Positions 8,909 to 16,527 of a DNA stretch of 64,000 bases are shown here, piece after piece (the first letter of the stretch is position 1; each line of letters starts with the position of its first letter). The notes below the pieces were generated by a model. It saw only the letters and a list, made by a program, of their open reading frames with translations. It did no database searches and was not told the origin of the DNA. Position numbers and translations under genes: made by a program. The DNA is from Siccirubricoccus phaeus (lineage in GTDB: Bacteria; Pseudomonadota; Alphaproteobacteria; Acetobacterales; Acetobacteraceae), in NCBI RefSeq assembly GCF_008360935.1, contig NZ_SRXO01000007.1, positions 186,001 through 250,000 of the forward strand, in the 5' to 3' direction.

Positions 8909-9030
8909 TCGGGGGCTCCGCCCCCAGGCCCCCGCCAGGGGCGCTGCCCCTGGACCCCGCCGGGGGGTGGACCACCCCCCGGACCCCGGTGGGAGTTTCA
9001 GACCCGAGGGTTGAGCCTGCCGGCGCCACG
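8909..9030. repeat. Intergenic multi-hairpin repeat, family B copy 1
   Basis: Begins immediately after the antiporter stop. Hairpins: GGGGGC/GCCCCC (8911-8925), CCAGGGGC/GCCCCTGG (8935-8953) and an 11-base arm CCGGGGGGTGG with its complement (8960-8982), then a tail with GGACCCCGGTGGGAGTTTC and GACCCGAGGGTTGAGCCTGC. Read on the opposite strand it matches the copies near 28.8 kb and 34.0 kb. The first hairpin is placed to act as the antiporter terminator. Confidence 0.75.
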
Positions 9031-9089
9031 GGGCGCTTCCCCGCGGGCGAATCGGTGGCACCATGCGCGCTCGCATCGCGGAGGCTGCC

Positions 9090-9845
9090 ATGTACGAGAC
9101 CAAGGAACGGCCGGCCGACGGCTACCGCTTCATCCCCGCCGTCTTCCAGTATTCCGCCGGCGTCGCCGCGCTGCCCGGCTTCCGGATCGAGCGGGTGCGC
9201 TTCGCCGATCCGGTGCCGCTGGCTGCCGGCTTCGCCCGCATCGCCGCCTATCTCCAGGCGCTGGGGCGGCCGCTGACCGCCTTCTGCGCCTGCGAGCTGC
9301 GCTCCCCGGGCCAGTTCACCGAGGCCGGCTTCCGCCAGTTCAACCTCGGCTACGCCAAGGTGCTGGGCGAATGGGGCATCATGGAAGGCAGCGTGAACCC
9401 CGTCGCCCGCAGCAATGTCTGCCCGGAGCTGGCGCCGCCCGCCGAGCCGGGCTTCCACGCCTTCAGCTACACCGTGCCGGAAGCCGGCGCGGGCCCGAGC
9501 TTCGTCAATGCCGGCAGCGGCGAGAGCACCGAAGGCAAGGGCAGCTATTCGGAGCAGACCATCGCCCTCGGCGACCTTTCCCCGGCCGGTATGCTGCGCA
9601 AGGCGCAATTCGTGCTGGGCGAGATGGAGCGGCGCATGGCGGCGCTGGGCGGCGGCTGGGCCAGCGCCACCGGCGTGCAGATCTACACGGTGCACGACAT
9701 CCACCCCTTCCTGGGCGAGGAACTGGTGCGCCGCGGCGCCGCCCGGCATGGCGTGACCTGGCATTACTGCCGCCCGCCGGTGATCAGCCTGGAATACGAG
9801 ATGGACGTGCGCGGTGTGGCGGTGGAACGGGTGATCCCGGCTTGA
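9090..9845 (+). CDS. RidA/YjgF-like protein
   Basis: 251 aa. The C-terminal half resembles the RidA/YjgF fold: EMERRMAALGGGWASATGVQ and IYTVHDIHPF followed by a final strand PPVISLEYEMDVRGVAVERV. The N-terminal half, with SPGQFTEAGFRQFNLGYAKV, may be a second diverged copy of the same fold. RidA proteins hydrolyse reactive imines/enamines, and related proteins deaminate aminomuconates, but the function here is not established. The ATG at 9090 is preceded by GGAGG, so it is chosen over an upstream ATG at 9063. It is coupled to the next gene by a four-base overlap. Confidence 0.6.
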   Translation: MYETKERPADGYRFIPAVFQYSAGVAALPGFRIERVRFADPVPLAAGFARIAAYLQALGRPLTAFCACELRSPGQFTEAGFRQFNLGYAKVLGEWGIMEGSVNPVARSNVCPELAPPAEPGFHAFSYTVPEAGAGPSFVNAGSGESTEGKGSYSEQTIALGDLSPAGMLRKAQFVLGEMERRMAALGGGWASATGVQIYTVHDIHPFLGEELVRRGAARHGVTWHYCRPPVISLEYEMDVRGVAVERVIPA

Positions 9846-10351
9846 GCCCCGTCGCCGAGCTGCCGACGCGGCGGCTGGCGCTCCGCCCGCCGCGCCTGGC
9901 CGAGGCGCCGGCACTCTTCGCCTTCCTTGGCGATGCGGCGGCGATGCGGCACACCCATGCCGATGCCTCGCTGCGCGAGTGCCGCCGCCGGATCGCGGCG
10001 CATGAGCGGCGGCGGCGCCTGGACGGGGTGGCGCCCTGGACCATCCGGTTGCGGGAGGAGGGGCGGATCATCGGCTGGGGCGGGCTCTACCAGGACCCGT
10101 TCGAGCCGGGCTGGGGCATCGAGCTGGGCTATTTCTTCGCGCCGGCGGCCTGGGGCCAGGGCTATGCCAGCGAGCTGGCCCTGGCCTGCACCCATCTGGC
10201 CGACACGGCGCTGGGCCTGCCGCTGCTGACCGCCTTCGCCCATCCGGAGAATGCCGGTTCCCGCCGCGTGCTGGAGAAGGCGGGCTTCGTGGCCGAGCGC
10301 TTCCTGCCGGAGATGCAGCGCATTCTGTACCGGCGTCCGCGGCCCGGGTGA
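9842..10351 (+). CDS. GNAT-family N-acetyltransferase
   Basis: 169 aa from a TTG start at 9842 that overlaps the stop of the RidA-like gene. It begins SPVAELPTRRLALRPPRLAE, the usual opening of RimJ/RimL-like acetyltransferases. The acetyl-CoA loop is AWGQGYASELA and the C-terminal block is PENAGSRRVLEKAGFVAE. The acceptor substrate is unknown: ribosomal protein, antibiotic or small amine are all possible. No ATG or GTG fits the family start, so the rare TTG with translational coupling is the best reading. The gene ends at the edge of a family B repeat. Confidence 0.8.
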   Translation: MSPVAELPTRRLALRPPRLAEAPALFAFLGDAAAMRHTHADASLRECRRRIAAHERRRRLDGVAPWTIRLREEGRIIGWGGLYQDPFEPGWGIELGYFFAPAAWGQGYASELALACTHLADTALGLPLLTAFAHPENAGSRRVLEKAGFVAERFLPEMQRILYRRPRPG

Positions 10352-10354
10352 TCG

Positions 10355-10500
10355 AGCGGCCGCCGGGGAAGGGCTTCCCCCGCCCGAGTTTGCGATTGAA
10401 GCATCGGGTCCAAACCCGCACCGGGGTCCGGGGACCGGTCCAGTCCCCGGCGGGGGGTGGCGGCATTGCCGCCAACGGGCGGGGCCCCCATTCTTACCTT
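10355..10500. repeat. Intergenic repeat, family B copy 2 (degenerate)
   Basis: Lies between the convergent acetyltransferase gene and nasA. It carries the family B core CGGGTCCAAACCCGCACCGG followed by GGTCCGGGGACCGGTCCAG and TCCCCGGCGGGG, then GCCGCCAACGGGCG, a tail also seen near 28.9 kb. The hairpins are less regular than in copies 1 and 4. No gene is present. Confidence 0.65.
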
Positions 10501-10513
10501 CGGCTCCTGCGCT

Positions 10514-13087
10514 TCAGGCCGGCACCGGCATCCGCGCCAGCAGCGCGGCGATTTCCGGCTTGCAGGAGCCGCAGCCAGTGCCGGCCCCGGTCGCCGCCCC
10601 CACCGCCGCCACATCCCCTCCGCCGCAGCCGAGGATCGAAGCGGCGCTGACTCCATGGCAGACGCAGATGGTGGGGGAGGGGGGCGGGCCATCCGCCGGC
10701 ACCCCGGCCAGCAGGGAGCGCCTTGCTTCCAGCCCGATCGCCGTCTGGCCGAACAGCCCCGGCAGCCAGTCGCGCGGCGGCAGCTCGGGCTCCCGGCCCA
10801 GGAACAGGGCCGCCAGCAGCCTGCCCTCCCGCAGCAGCGCGGCGCGGTGCAGGCCGATGGCCGCATCCTCCAGCACCACCCAGGCGGCGCCGGGTTCGGC
10901 CACCAGGGATCGCAGCCGGGCGAAGGCTTCGGCCGGGCGGTCCGTGCCGGCCAGCTCGTGCCGCCAGATGCCGCCTTCGGCCGGCAGCAGCGCCGCCCAA
11001 TCGGCGATCTCCGGTGCCAGGCGCCGGCGGGCCAGGAGAAAGCCGTGCCAGGCCATGGGCGCCGGCACGACCCGCACGGGGGTGTGCTTCAGTTCCGGCT
11101 GGCCGCTGACCGGGTCCACCGCCGGGTTCACCGCGGCGTTCACCCGGGCGGCGGGGGCGAAGCGGTCGGTCCAGTGCATGGGGATGAAGAGGCTGCCGCG
11201 GGCCTGGCCTGCCTCCAGCTTCAGCCGCAGCACGGCGCTGCCCCAGCGGCTTTCCACCCGGACCAGGCCGCCCGGTTGCAGCCCTGCCGCGTCTTCGGGG
11301 TGCAGGGAGGCGGTCGGCTCCGGGTGGTGCGCCATCAGCCGGGGGACCAGGCCGGTGCGGGTCATGCTGTGCCACTGGTCGCGCAGGCGGCCGGTGTTCA
11401 GGCGCAGCGGGAAGGCGGCATCGGTGGCATGGGCGGGGGGGCGGAAGGGGGTGGGGACGAAGCGTGCCGCGGGCGCCAGCCGGCCGCCGGCCTCGCCCTG
11501 GCGCGGCACGGGCCAGCGGATGGGCGCCATGCCGGCGTAGGCGGCGTCGTCCAGCCCGGCGAGGCCGGAGAGGTCGAAGGCGCGCGGCGCCGGGCGGGCC
11601 AGCGCCGTCACCGCAGCGTGCTCGCGGAAGATGGCGGCCGGGCCGTCCCAGGCGAAGGCCTCGGCCCAGCCCAGCCGGGCCGCCACCTGCGCCACGATCC
11701 ACCAATCCGGCCGCGCCTCGCCCGGCCAGCGGCGGAAGGGGCGCTGGCGGCTGATGACGCGTTCGGAATTGGTGACGGTGCCGTCCTTCTCGCCCCAGCC
11801 CAGGGCCGGCAGGCGGATGCGGGCCAGCGCCACGGTGTCCGAGTCGCGGGTGCAGTCGGAGGCGACGAGGCAGGGCACGCGCGCCATCGCCGCCCGCACG
11901 GCTTCGCTGTCCGGCAGGGAGACGGCCGGGTTGGTCGCCATCACCCAGAGCGCGCCGATGCGGCCCTCGCCGGCGGCGCGGAACAGCTCCACCGCCGTCG
12001 GCCCGGGGCCGGTGGCAAGGCTGGGGGCACGCCAGAATGCGCGCAGCGCCGTGACCTCCGCCGGGCGGTCCCAGTCCAGGTGGCCGGCGAGCATGTTGGC
12101 CAGCGCGCCCACTTCCCGCCCGCCCATGGCGTTGGGCTGGCCGGTGACGCTGAAGGGGCCGGCGCCGGGCCGGCCGATGCGGCCGCTCAGCAGGTGGCAA
12201 TTGATGATGGCGTTCGCCTTGTCCGCGCCGGCCGAGGATTGGTTGGTGCCTTGGCTGAACAGGGTGACGGTGCGCGGCGTCTGCGCGAACCAGTCGAGGA
12301 AGGTGGCGAGCAGGGCTGGGTCGAGTCCCGTCTCGCCCGCCGCGGCGGTGAGCGCCGCGTCCAGCCCCGGCGCCGTGCTGCGGAAGCCCCGCGCATGCAG
12401 GTGGCGCAGCAGGGTGTTGAACAGCGCGACATCGGCGCCCGGGGCGATGGGCAGATGCAGATCGGCGCCCTCGCAGGTGGCGGTGCGGCGGGGGTCGATG
12501 ACGACGAGGCGCATCCCCGGCCGCGACGCCTTCGCCGCCTGCAGCCGCTGGAACAGCACCGGATGGCACCAGGCGAGGTTGGAGCCGACCAGCACCACCA
12601 GATCGGCGAGTTCGAGATCCTCATACACGCCCGGGACCAGATCCTCGCCGAAGGCCCGGCGATGGCCGGCGACGGCGGAGGCCATGCAGAGGCGGGAATT
12701 GCTGTCGATGTTCCCGGTGCCGAGGAAGCCTTTCGCAAGCTTGTTCGCGGCGTAATAGTCCTCGGTCAGCAACTGGCCGCTGACATAGAGGGCAACGCCT
12801 TGCGGCCCGTGCTGCGCCAGGGCGCGCCGAAACCCCTCCGCCACCGCATCCAGCGCGGCATCCCAGGAGGCACGCTGGCCAGCCACCTCCGGATGCAGCA
12901 GGCGGCCGGGCTGGTCCAGCGTCTCGCCGAGGGCGGTGCCCTTGCTGCACAGCCGGCCGCGATTGGCCGGGTGCTCCGGGTCGCCGCGCAGCGTGCCGTC
13001 CGGCGCCGCCAGCACGCCGCAGCCGACGCCGCAATAGGGGCAGGTGGTGCGGACGGGGCGCGGCTCGGAGCTGCAGGTCTCGGTCAT
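10514..13087 (-). CDS. nasA: Assimilatory nitrate reductase catalytic subunit
   Basis: 857 aa molybdopterin oxidoreductase that reduces nitrate to nitrite in the cytoplasm. The N-terminal [4Fe-4S] ligands are Cys16, Cys19, Cys23 and Cys47 (CPYCGVGC then LCSKG, with the conserved Lys49). Molybdopterin segments include ASAVAGHRRAFGED and FSQGTNQSSAGADKANAI. The C-terminus carries a [2Fe-2S] bacterioferritin-associated-ferredoxin-like domain with Cys808, Cys810, Cys839 and Cys842 (ICVCHG and GTGCGSCKPE). Such C-terminal domains accept electrons from a partner reductase. It is the last gene of the nitrate operon, 192 bp after the flavoprotein gene, with repeats and a hairpin in the gap. Confidence 0.92.
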   Translation of the reverse strand: MTETCSSEPRPVRTTCPYCGVGCGVLAAPDGTLRGDPEHPANRGRLCSKGTALGETLDQPGRLLHPEVAGQRASWDAALDAVAEGFRRALAQHGPQGVALYVSGQLLTEDYYAANKLAKGFLGTGNIDSNSRLCMASAVAGHRRAFGEDLVPGVYEDLELADLVVLVGSNLAWCHPVLFQRLQAAKASRPGMRLVVIDPRRTATCEGADLHLPIAPGADVALFNTLLRHLHARGFRSTAPGLDAALTAAAGETGLDPALLATFLDWFAQTPRTVTLFSQGTNQSSAGADKANAIINCHLLSGRIGRPGAGPFSVTGQPNAMGGREVGALANMLAGHLDWDRPAEVTALRAFWRAPSLATGPGPTAVELFRAAGEGRIGALWVMATNPAVSLPDSEAVRAAMARVPCLVASDCTRDSDTVALARIRLPALGWGEKDGTVTNSERVISRQRPFRRWPGEARPDWWIVAQVAARLGWAEAFAWDGPAAIFREHAAVTALARPAPRAFDLSGLAGLDDAAYAGMAPIRWPVPRQGEAGGRLAPAARFVPTPFRPPAHATDAAFPLRLNTGRLRDQWHSMTRTGLVPRLMAHHPEPTASLHPEDAAGLQPGGLVRVESRWGSAVLRLKLEAGQARGSLFIPMHWTDRFAPAARVNAAVNPAVDPVSGQPELKHTPVRVVPAPMAWHGFLLARRRLAPEIADWAALLPAEGGIWRHELAGTDRPAEAFARLRSLVAEPGAAWVVLEDAAIGLHRAALLREGRLLAALFLGREPELPPRDWLPGLFGQTAIGLEARRSLLAGVPADGPPPSPTICVCHGVSAASILGCGGGDVAAVGAATGAGTGCGSCKPEIAALLARMPVPA

Positions 13088-13123
13088 GCTGACGCGCCCA
13101 TCTCAAGCGGATCTGTCGTAACG

Positions 13124-13146
13124 CTGCCGCGGCTTTGCCGCGACAG
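13124..13146. other. Hairpin between the flavoprotein gene and nasA
   Basis: CTGCCGCGGC, loop TTT, GCCGCGACAG: ten-base arms with one mismatch, about 37 bases upstream of the nasA start on the minus strand. It could stabilise or segment the polycistronic message, or weakly terminate it. No U run follows. Confidence 0.45.
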
Positions 13147-13199
13147 GACGTACCGAAGCGTCCGGCATCCGGCGCTCATCGGCCCCCCCGCGGCATCGC

Positions 13200-13263
13200 G
13201 CAGCGACGTCGTGGGGATTGCCATCGGGGCCCTCATGGCGGCACGCAGCGACGTCATGGGGAT
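13200..13263. repeat. Direct repeat in the flavoprotein-nasA gap
   Basis: GCAGCGACGTCGTGGGGAT at 13200-13218 recurs as GCAGCGACGTCATGGGGAT at 13245-13263, an offset of 45 bases with one mismatch in 19. A weaker third relative follows at about 13266. It lies in the 192-bp spacer before nasA, in a locus whose other genes are nearly contiguous, so this is an insertion-like repeat rather than coding sequence. Confidence 0.55.
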
Positions 13264-13279
13264 CAGACGTCGCGGGGTC

Positions 13280-14815
13280 CTAATAGACATCGCGCTGGTA
13301 GCGGTGCTGGCGGGCCAGGGCGACGATCCAGTCGCGCGCCTGGTCGGCGCTCATCCCGCCCTGGTCCATGGCGATCTGCCGCAGTGCGGCATCCACATCC
13401 TTCGCCATGCGGCTGGCATCGCCGCAGATGTAGAAATGGGCGCCATCCTGCAGCCAGCGCCAGAGATCTCCGGCATCCTCCCGCATCCGGTCCTGCACAT
13501 ACACTTTCCGCGCGCCGTCGCGGGACCAGGCGAGGGAGAGGCGGGTCAGCACGCCCTCCCGCTGCCAGGCCGTGATCTCGGCGGCGAAGAGGAAATCCGT
13601 GGCGCTCCGCTGGTCGCCGAAGAACAGCCAATTGCGGCCGCGCGCGCCGGTGGCGGCGCGGTGCTGCAGGAAGGCGCGGAAGGGCGCGATGCCGGTGCCG
13701 GGGCCGACCATGATGACCGGCGTGTCCGGCTTCTCCGGCAGGCGGAAATGGCTGGCCTGGACATAGGCGCGCAGCGGCGCCTCCGGCGCGGCGCGGAAGG
13801 CGAGGTGGCAGGAGGCGACGCCATCCCTGACGCGCCCGCGCCGCTCCGCCCGCACCACGCCGACGCAAAGCTCCACCTTCCCCGGCGCCGCCAGAGGCGA
13901 GGAGGCGATGGAATAGAGCCGCGGCTTCAGCGCGGGCAGGGAGGCGATGAGGTCGGCGACCGGCGGCCGCGCCGAAGGGAAAGCCTGCAGCAGGTCGAGC
14001 AGGTCGGCCTCCCGCGGCTCGGCATCGTCATCGCCGTCCGAGAGCTTGCGCAGCATCGCCGCCTCGCGCGGGTCCTTCGCCGCGCCGGCCAGCAGGTCGG
14101 TGGTGCGGTCCAGCGGGCGGGCGATGTCCTTCTCCCGCGCCAGCACCGGGCGCAGTGACTCCTCGGCGCCCAGCGCCGCCATCACCGCCGCCACCAGCGC
14201 CGGATCATTCTCCACCACCACGCCGAGGGAATCGCCCGGCTGATAGGCGAGGCCGCTGGCGGAAAGGTCCAGCACCACATGCCGCACATCCTTGGCGGAG
14301 CCCTCGCCGGTCAGCCGCGCGGCGCTGAGGAAGCCGACCGGCTCCCCCACCGGCCCCTGCGGCTTCGGCGTCGCAGCGGGCGCGGGGGCGGCCAGCGCCT
14401 CGGCCTCCGCCAGCAGCGCCTTCAGCGCCTTGGCCGTGGGCTTGCCGCCGGGAACGCAGAGGCTGGCGCTGGTCTCGGCGCCGCTCGCCAGGGCCTCGGC
14501 ATAGCTCTGGCAGACATAGCCGCATTGCCCGCAATCGAGCTGCGCCATGGCCGCCATCAGCCGGCGCGCGCGGGGCCTGCCTTCGGCGAGGGCCAGCCGC
14601 TCCGCCAGCTCCAGCGCGGGGTCGTGCCAGGGGAAATCCTCTTCCGCCGGCACCGCCGGGGCGGGGGCCGCACCGGCTTCGGCGCTGCCATAGAGCCCGG
14701 CGAGAAAGCCGTTCAGCCAGGCGCGCTGGGCCGCGCTGAAGGGGGCGCTTTCCGGGATCACGGGCACCGGGGCGGGGCCGGGGAAAGCGCCGGTGAAGGG
14801 CGAGATCGCGTTCAT
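13280..14815 (-). CDS. Fe-S/CysJ-like NADPH-flavin reductase of the nitrate operon
   Basis: 511 aa. Residues 26-40 (FSAAQRAWLNGFLAG) form a helical motif also found at the start of NirA. A small [4Fe-4S] domain has Cys95, Cys98, Cys102 and Cys120 (CGQCGYVC then LCVPGG). The rest is a ferredoxin-NADP-reductase-type module like the C-terminal half of sulfite reductase flavoprotein CysJ, with the FAD motif RLYSIASSP, the NADPH site GPGTGIAPFRAFLQ and the C-terminal RYQRDVY. The flavodoxin domain of true CysJ is absent. It probably moves electrons from NADPH to NirA and/or NasA. The ATG at 14815 overlaps the nirA stop by four bases. Confidence 0.82.
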   Translation of the reverse strand: MNAISPFTGAFPGPAPVPVIPESAPFSAAQRAWLNGFLAGLYGSAEAGAAPAPAVPAEEDFPWHDPALELAERLALAEGRPRARRLMAAMAQLDCGQCGYVCQSYAEALASGAETSASLCVPGGKPTAKALKALLAEAEALAAPAPAATPKPQGPVGEPVGFLSAARLTGEGSAKDVRHVVLDLSASGLAYQPGDSLGVVVENDPALVAAVMAALGAEESLRPVLAREKDIARPLDRTTDLLAGAAKDPREAAMLRKLSDGDDDAEPREADLLDLLQAFPSARPPVADLIASLPALKPRLYSIASSPLAAPGKVELCVGVVRAERRGRVRDGVASCHLAFRAAPEAPLRAYVQASHFRLPEKPDTPVIMVGPGTGIAPFRAFLQHRAATGARGRNWLFFGDQRSATDFLFAAEITAWQREGVLTRLSLAWSRDGARKVYVQDRMREDAGDLWRWLQDGAHFYICGDASRMAKDVDAALRQIAMDQGGMSADQARDWIVALARQHRYQRDVY

Positions 14816-16527
14816 GCGTCCTCCAGCGCCCGTGCCTCGGCCAGGGCCGCATCGGGCTGGCGGGCGCACCATTGGTGGAAGCTTTCGCCGGGCGCGGCGC
14901 GGCCCTGCTGCCAGGCCCGCAGCAGGGCGAGCACGGCCTCGCCCAGCTCCTCCGCCGCCACGCGGCGGATCAGGCGGCCGATCTTCTGCTCCGGCCCGGC
15001 GCCGCCGCCGACATGGAGATCGTAGCCCTCCACCATCTCCTCGCCGCGCTCGATCTTCGCGCCGAGCAGGCCGATATCGGCGATGTAGTGCTGCGCACAG
15101 GAATGGTGGCAGCCGGTGAGATGGATGTTCAGCGGGGCATCCAGGGCGATGCGGCGTTCCAGGAATGCCGCCAGCTCCGCCGCGTGGCGCTTGGTGTCGG
15201 CGGCGGCGAATTTGCAGCCGGCATTGCCGGTACAGGCGACCAGGCCGCCGCGGATCGCGCTCGCTGCCCAGCCCAGGCCGAGCTCGGCGACGGCCGCCTT
15301 GGCCTCCGCGATGCGGGATTCGGGGATGTCGGAGATGAGCAGGTTCTGCCAGACCGTCAGCCGCAGCGTCGCGCTGCCGCAGCGCTCGGCGATATCGGCG
15401 AGGCCGCGCAGATGCTCCACGCTCAGCCGGCCGACCGGGGTGGTGATGCCGAGATAGCAGAGCCCCGCCTGCTTCTGCGCATGCACCCCGATATGCCCGT
15501 GCTTCGCCGGCACCGGTGGCGGCGAAATCGCGGCGGCGCGGGGCAGGGGGCGGCCGAGGCGCTGCTCCACCGCGGCGAGGAAGCCCTCCACCCCCATGCG
15601 GTCCAGCACGTATTTCAGCCGGGCCTTGGCGCGGTCGGTGCGGCAGCCCTCGGCGATGAAGACGCGCAGGATGGCGTCGCAGACCGCCACCATTTCCGCC
15701 GGCGCCACCGCCACGCCGGTCTCCCGCGCGAAGTCGCGATGGCCGGTGATGCCGCCGAGGGTCAGGCGGAAGCGCACCCCCTCGGCCGTCTCCACCGCCG
15801 TCAGCGCGATATCGTTGGTCTCCTGCAATACCTCCACCACGCCGCCGCCGCTGACGGCGATGTTGAATTTGCGCGGCAGGGCGAAGAGGTCGCGGGTGTT
15901 GAGGATGTGGTGGTGCAGCGCGCGGACCAGCGGCCGCGTGTCGATCAGCTCCGCCGCATCGATGCCGGCGGTGGGCGAGGCGGTGATGTTGCGGATATTA
16001 TCCGCCCCCGTGCCGCGCGGCAGCAGGCCGAGATCGCCGAGACGCATCACCACCTCCGGCCCCTTCGCCGCCGGGATTTCCCGCAATTGGAGGTTGGCGC
16101 GGGTGGTGATGTCGGCATAGCCGCCGGCGCACTCCTCGGCGATCTCGGCAATGCCGCGAAGCTGCCAGGCGGAGAGGATGCCGCCCGGGATGCGCAGGCG
16201 GCACATGAAGGCCTCCTGCGCCGGGCCGACATAGAACAGCCCGTGATAGCGGCCGATGAAATCGTCGATCGGCCTGGGGAAGCGCCCCTCGGCAGCGCGG
16301 GCGGTGAGTTCCTCCCAACGGTCCAGCGGGTGCTTCTCCCGCTTCGCCTGTTCCTGCGGCACCAGCTTGCCGCCCGCGGCCAGCACCTTGTCCTGCGCCG
16401 CGCGCAGCGCATCGGGCGGCGCACCCTCGGCGGCGGCGGGGCGCAGCGCGCCGCGGCGCGCCTCGACGCCGGCCATGAAGCCCTTCAGGTATTCCTGCTG
16501 TTCCAGGCTGAATCCGTCCTGCGGCAT
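14812..16527 (-). CDS. nirA: Assimilatory nitrite reductase, NirA type (sirohaem, [4Fe-4S])
   Basis: 571 aa single-polypeptide nitrite/sulfite reductase-fold enzyme reducing nitrite to ammonium. The two half-domains each carry a ferrite-reductase segment, for example ADITTRANLQLREIP and SATLRLTVWQNLLISDIP. The coupled cluster/sirohaem cysteines are in ACTGNAGCKFA and HLTGCHHSCAQH. Residues 6-20 (FSLEQQEYLKGFMAG) match the N-terminal helix of the neighbouring reductase. The start at 16527 is preceded by GGGAGG and overlaps the stop of the upstream FAD gene (TGATG), so it is preferred to a frame beginning six codons earlier. Because NirA enzymes normally use ferredoxin, the adjacent reductase is a likely donor. 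Confidence 0.9.
   Translation of the reverse strand: MPQDGFSLEQQEYLKGFMAGVEARRGALRPAAAEGAPPDALRAAQDKVLAAGGKLVPQEQAKREKHPLDRWEELTARAAEGRFPRPIDDFIGRYHGLFYVGPAQEAFMCRLRIPGGILSAWQLRGIAEIAEECAGGYADITTRANLQLREIPAAKGPEVVMRLGDLGLLPRGTGADNIRNITASPTAGIDAAELIDTRPLVRALHHHILNTRDLFALPRKFNIAVSGGGVVEVLQETNDIALTAVETAEGVRFRLTLGGITGHRDFARETGVAVAPAEMVAVCDAILRVFIAEGCRTDRAKARLKYVLDRMGVEGFLAAVEQRLGRPLPRAAAISPPPVPAKHGHIGVHAQKQAGLCYLGITTPVGRLSVEHLRGLADIAERCGSATLRLTVWQNLLISDIPESRIAEAKAAVAELGLGWAASAIRGGLVACTGNAGCKFAAADTKRHAAELAAFLERRIALDAPLNIHLTGCHHSCAQHYIADIGLLGAKIERGEEMVEGYDLHVGGGAGPEQKIGRLIRRVAAEELGEAVLALLRAWQQGRAAPGESFHQWCARQPDAALAEARALEDA

Noticed and set aside
10457-14158. A 1233-codon plus-strand frame opposite nasA and the reductase
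   Set aside because: Composition is Gly/Ala/Arg-rich without motifs, and the minus strand encodes nasA with all cofactor motifs.
13280-14815. Calling this gene cysJ (sulfite reductase flavoprotein)
   Set aside because: It lacks the flavodoxin domain, has an Fe-S domain instead and sits in the nitrate operon.
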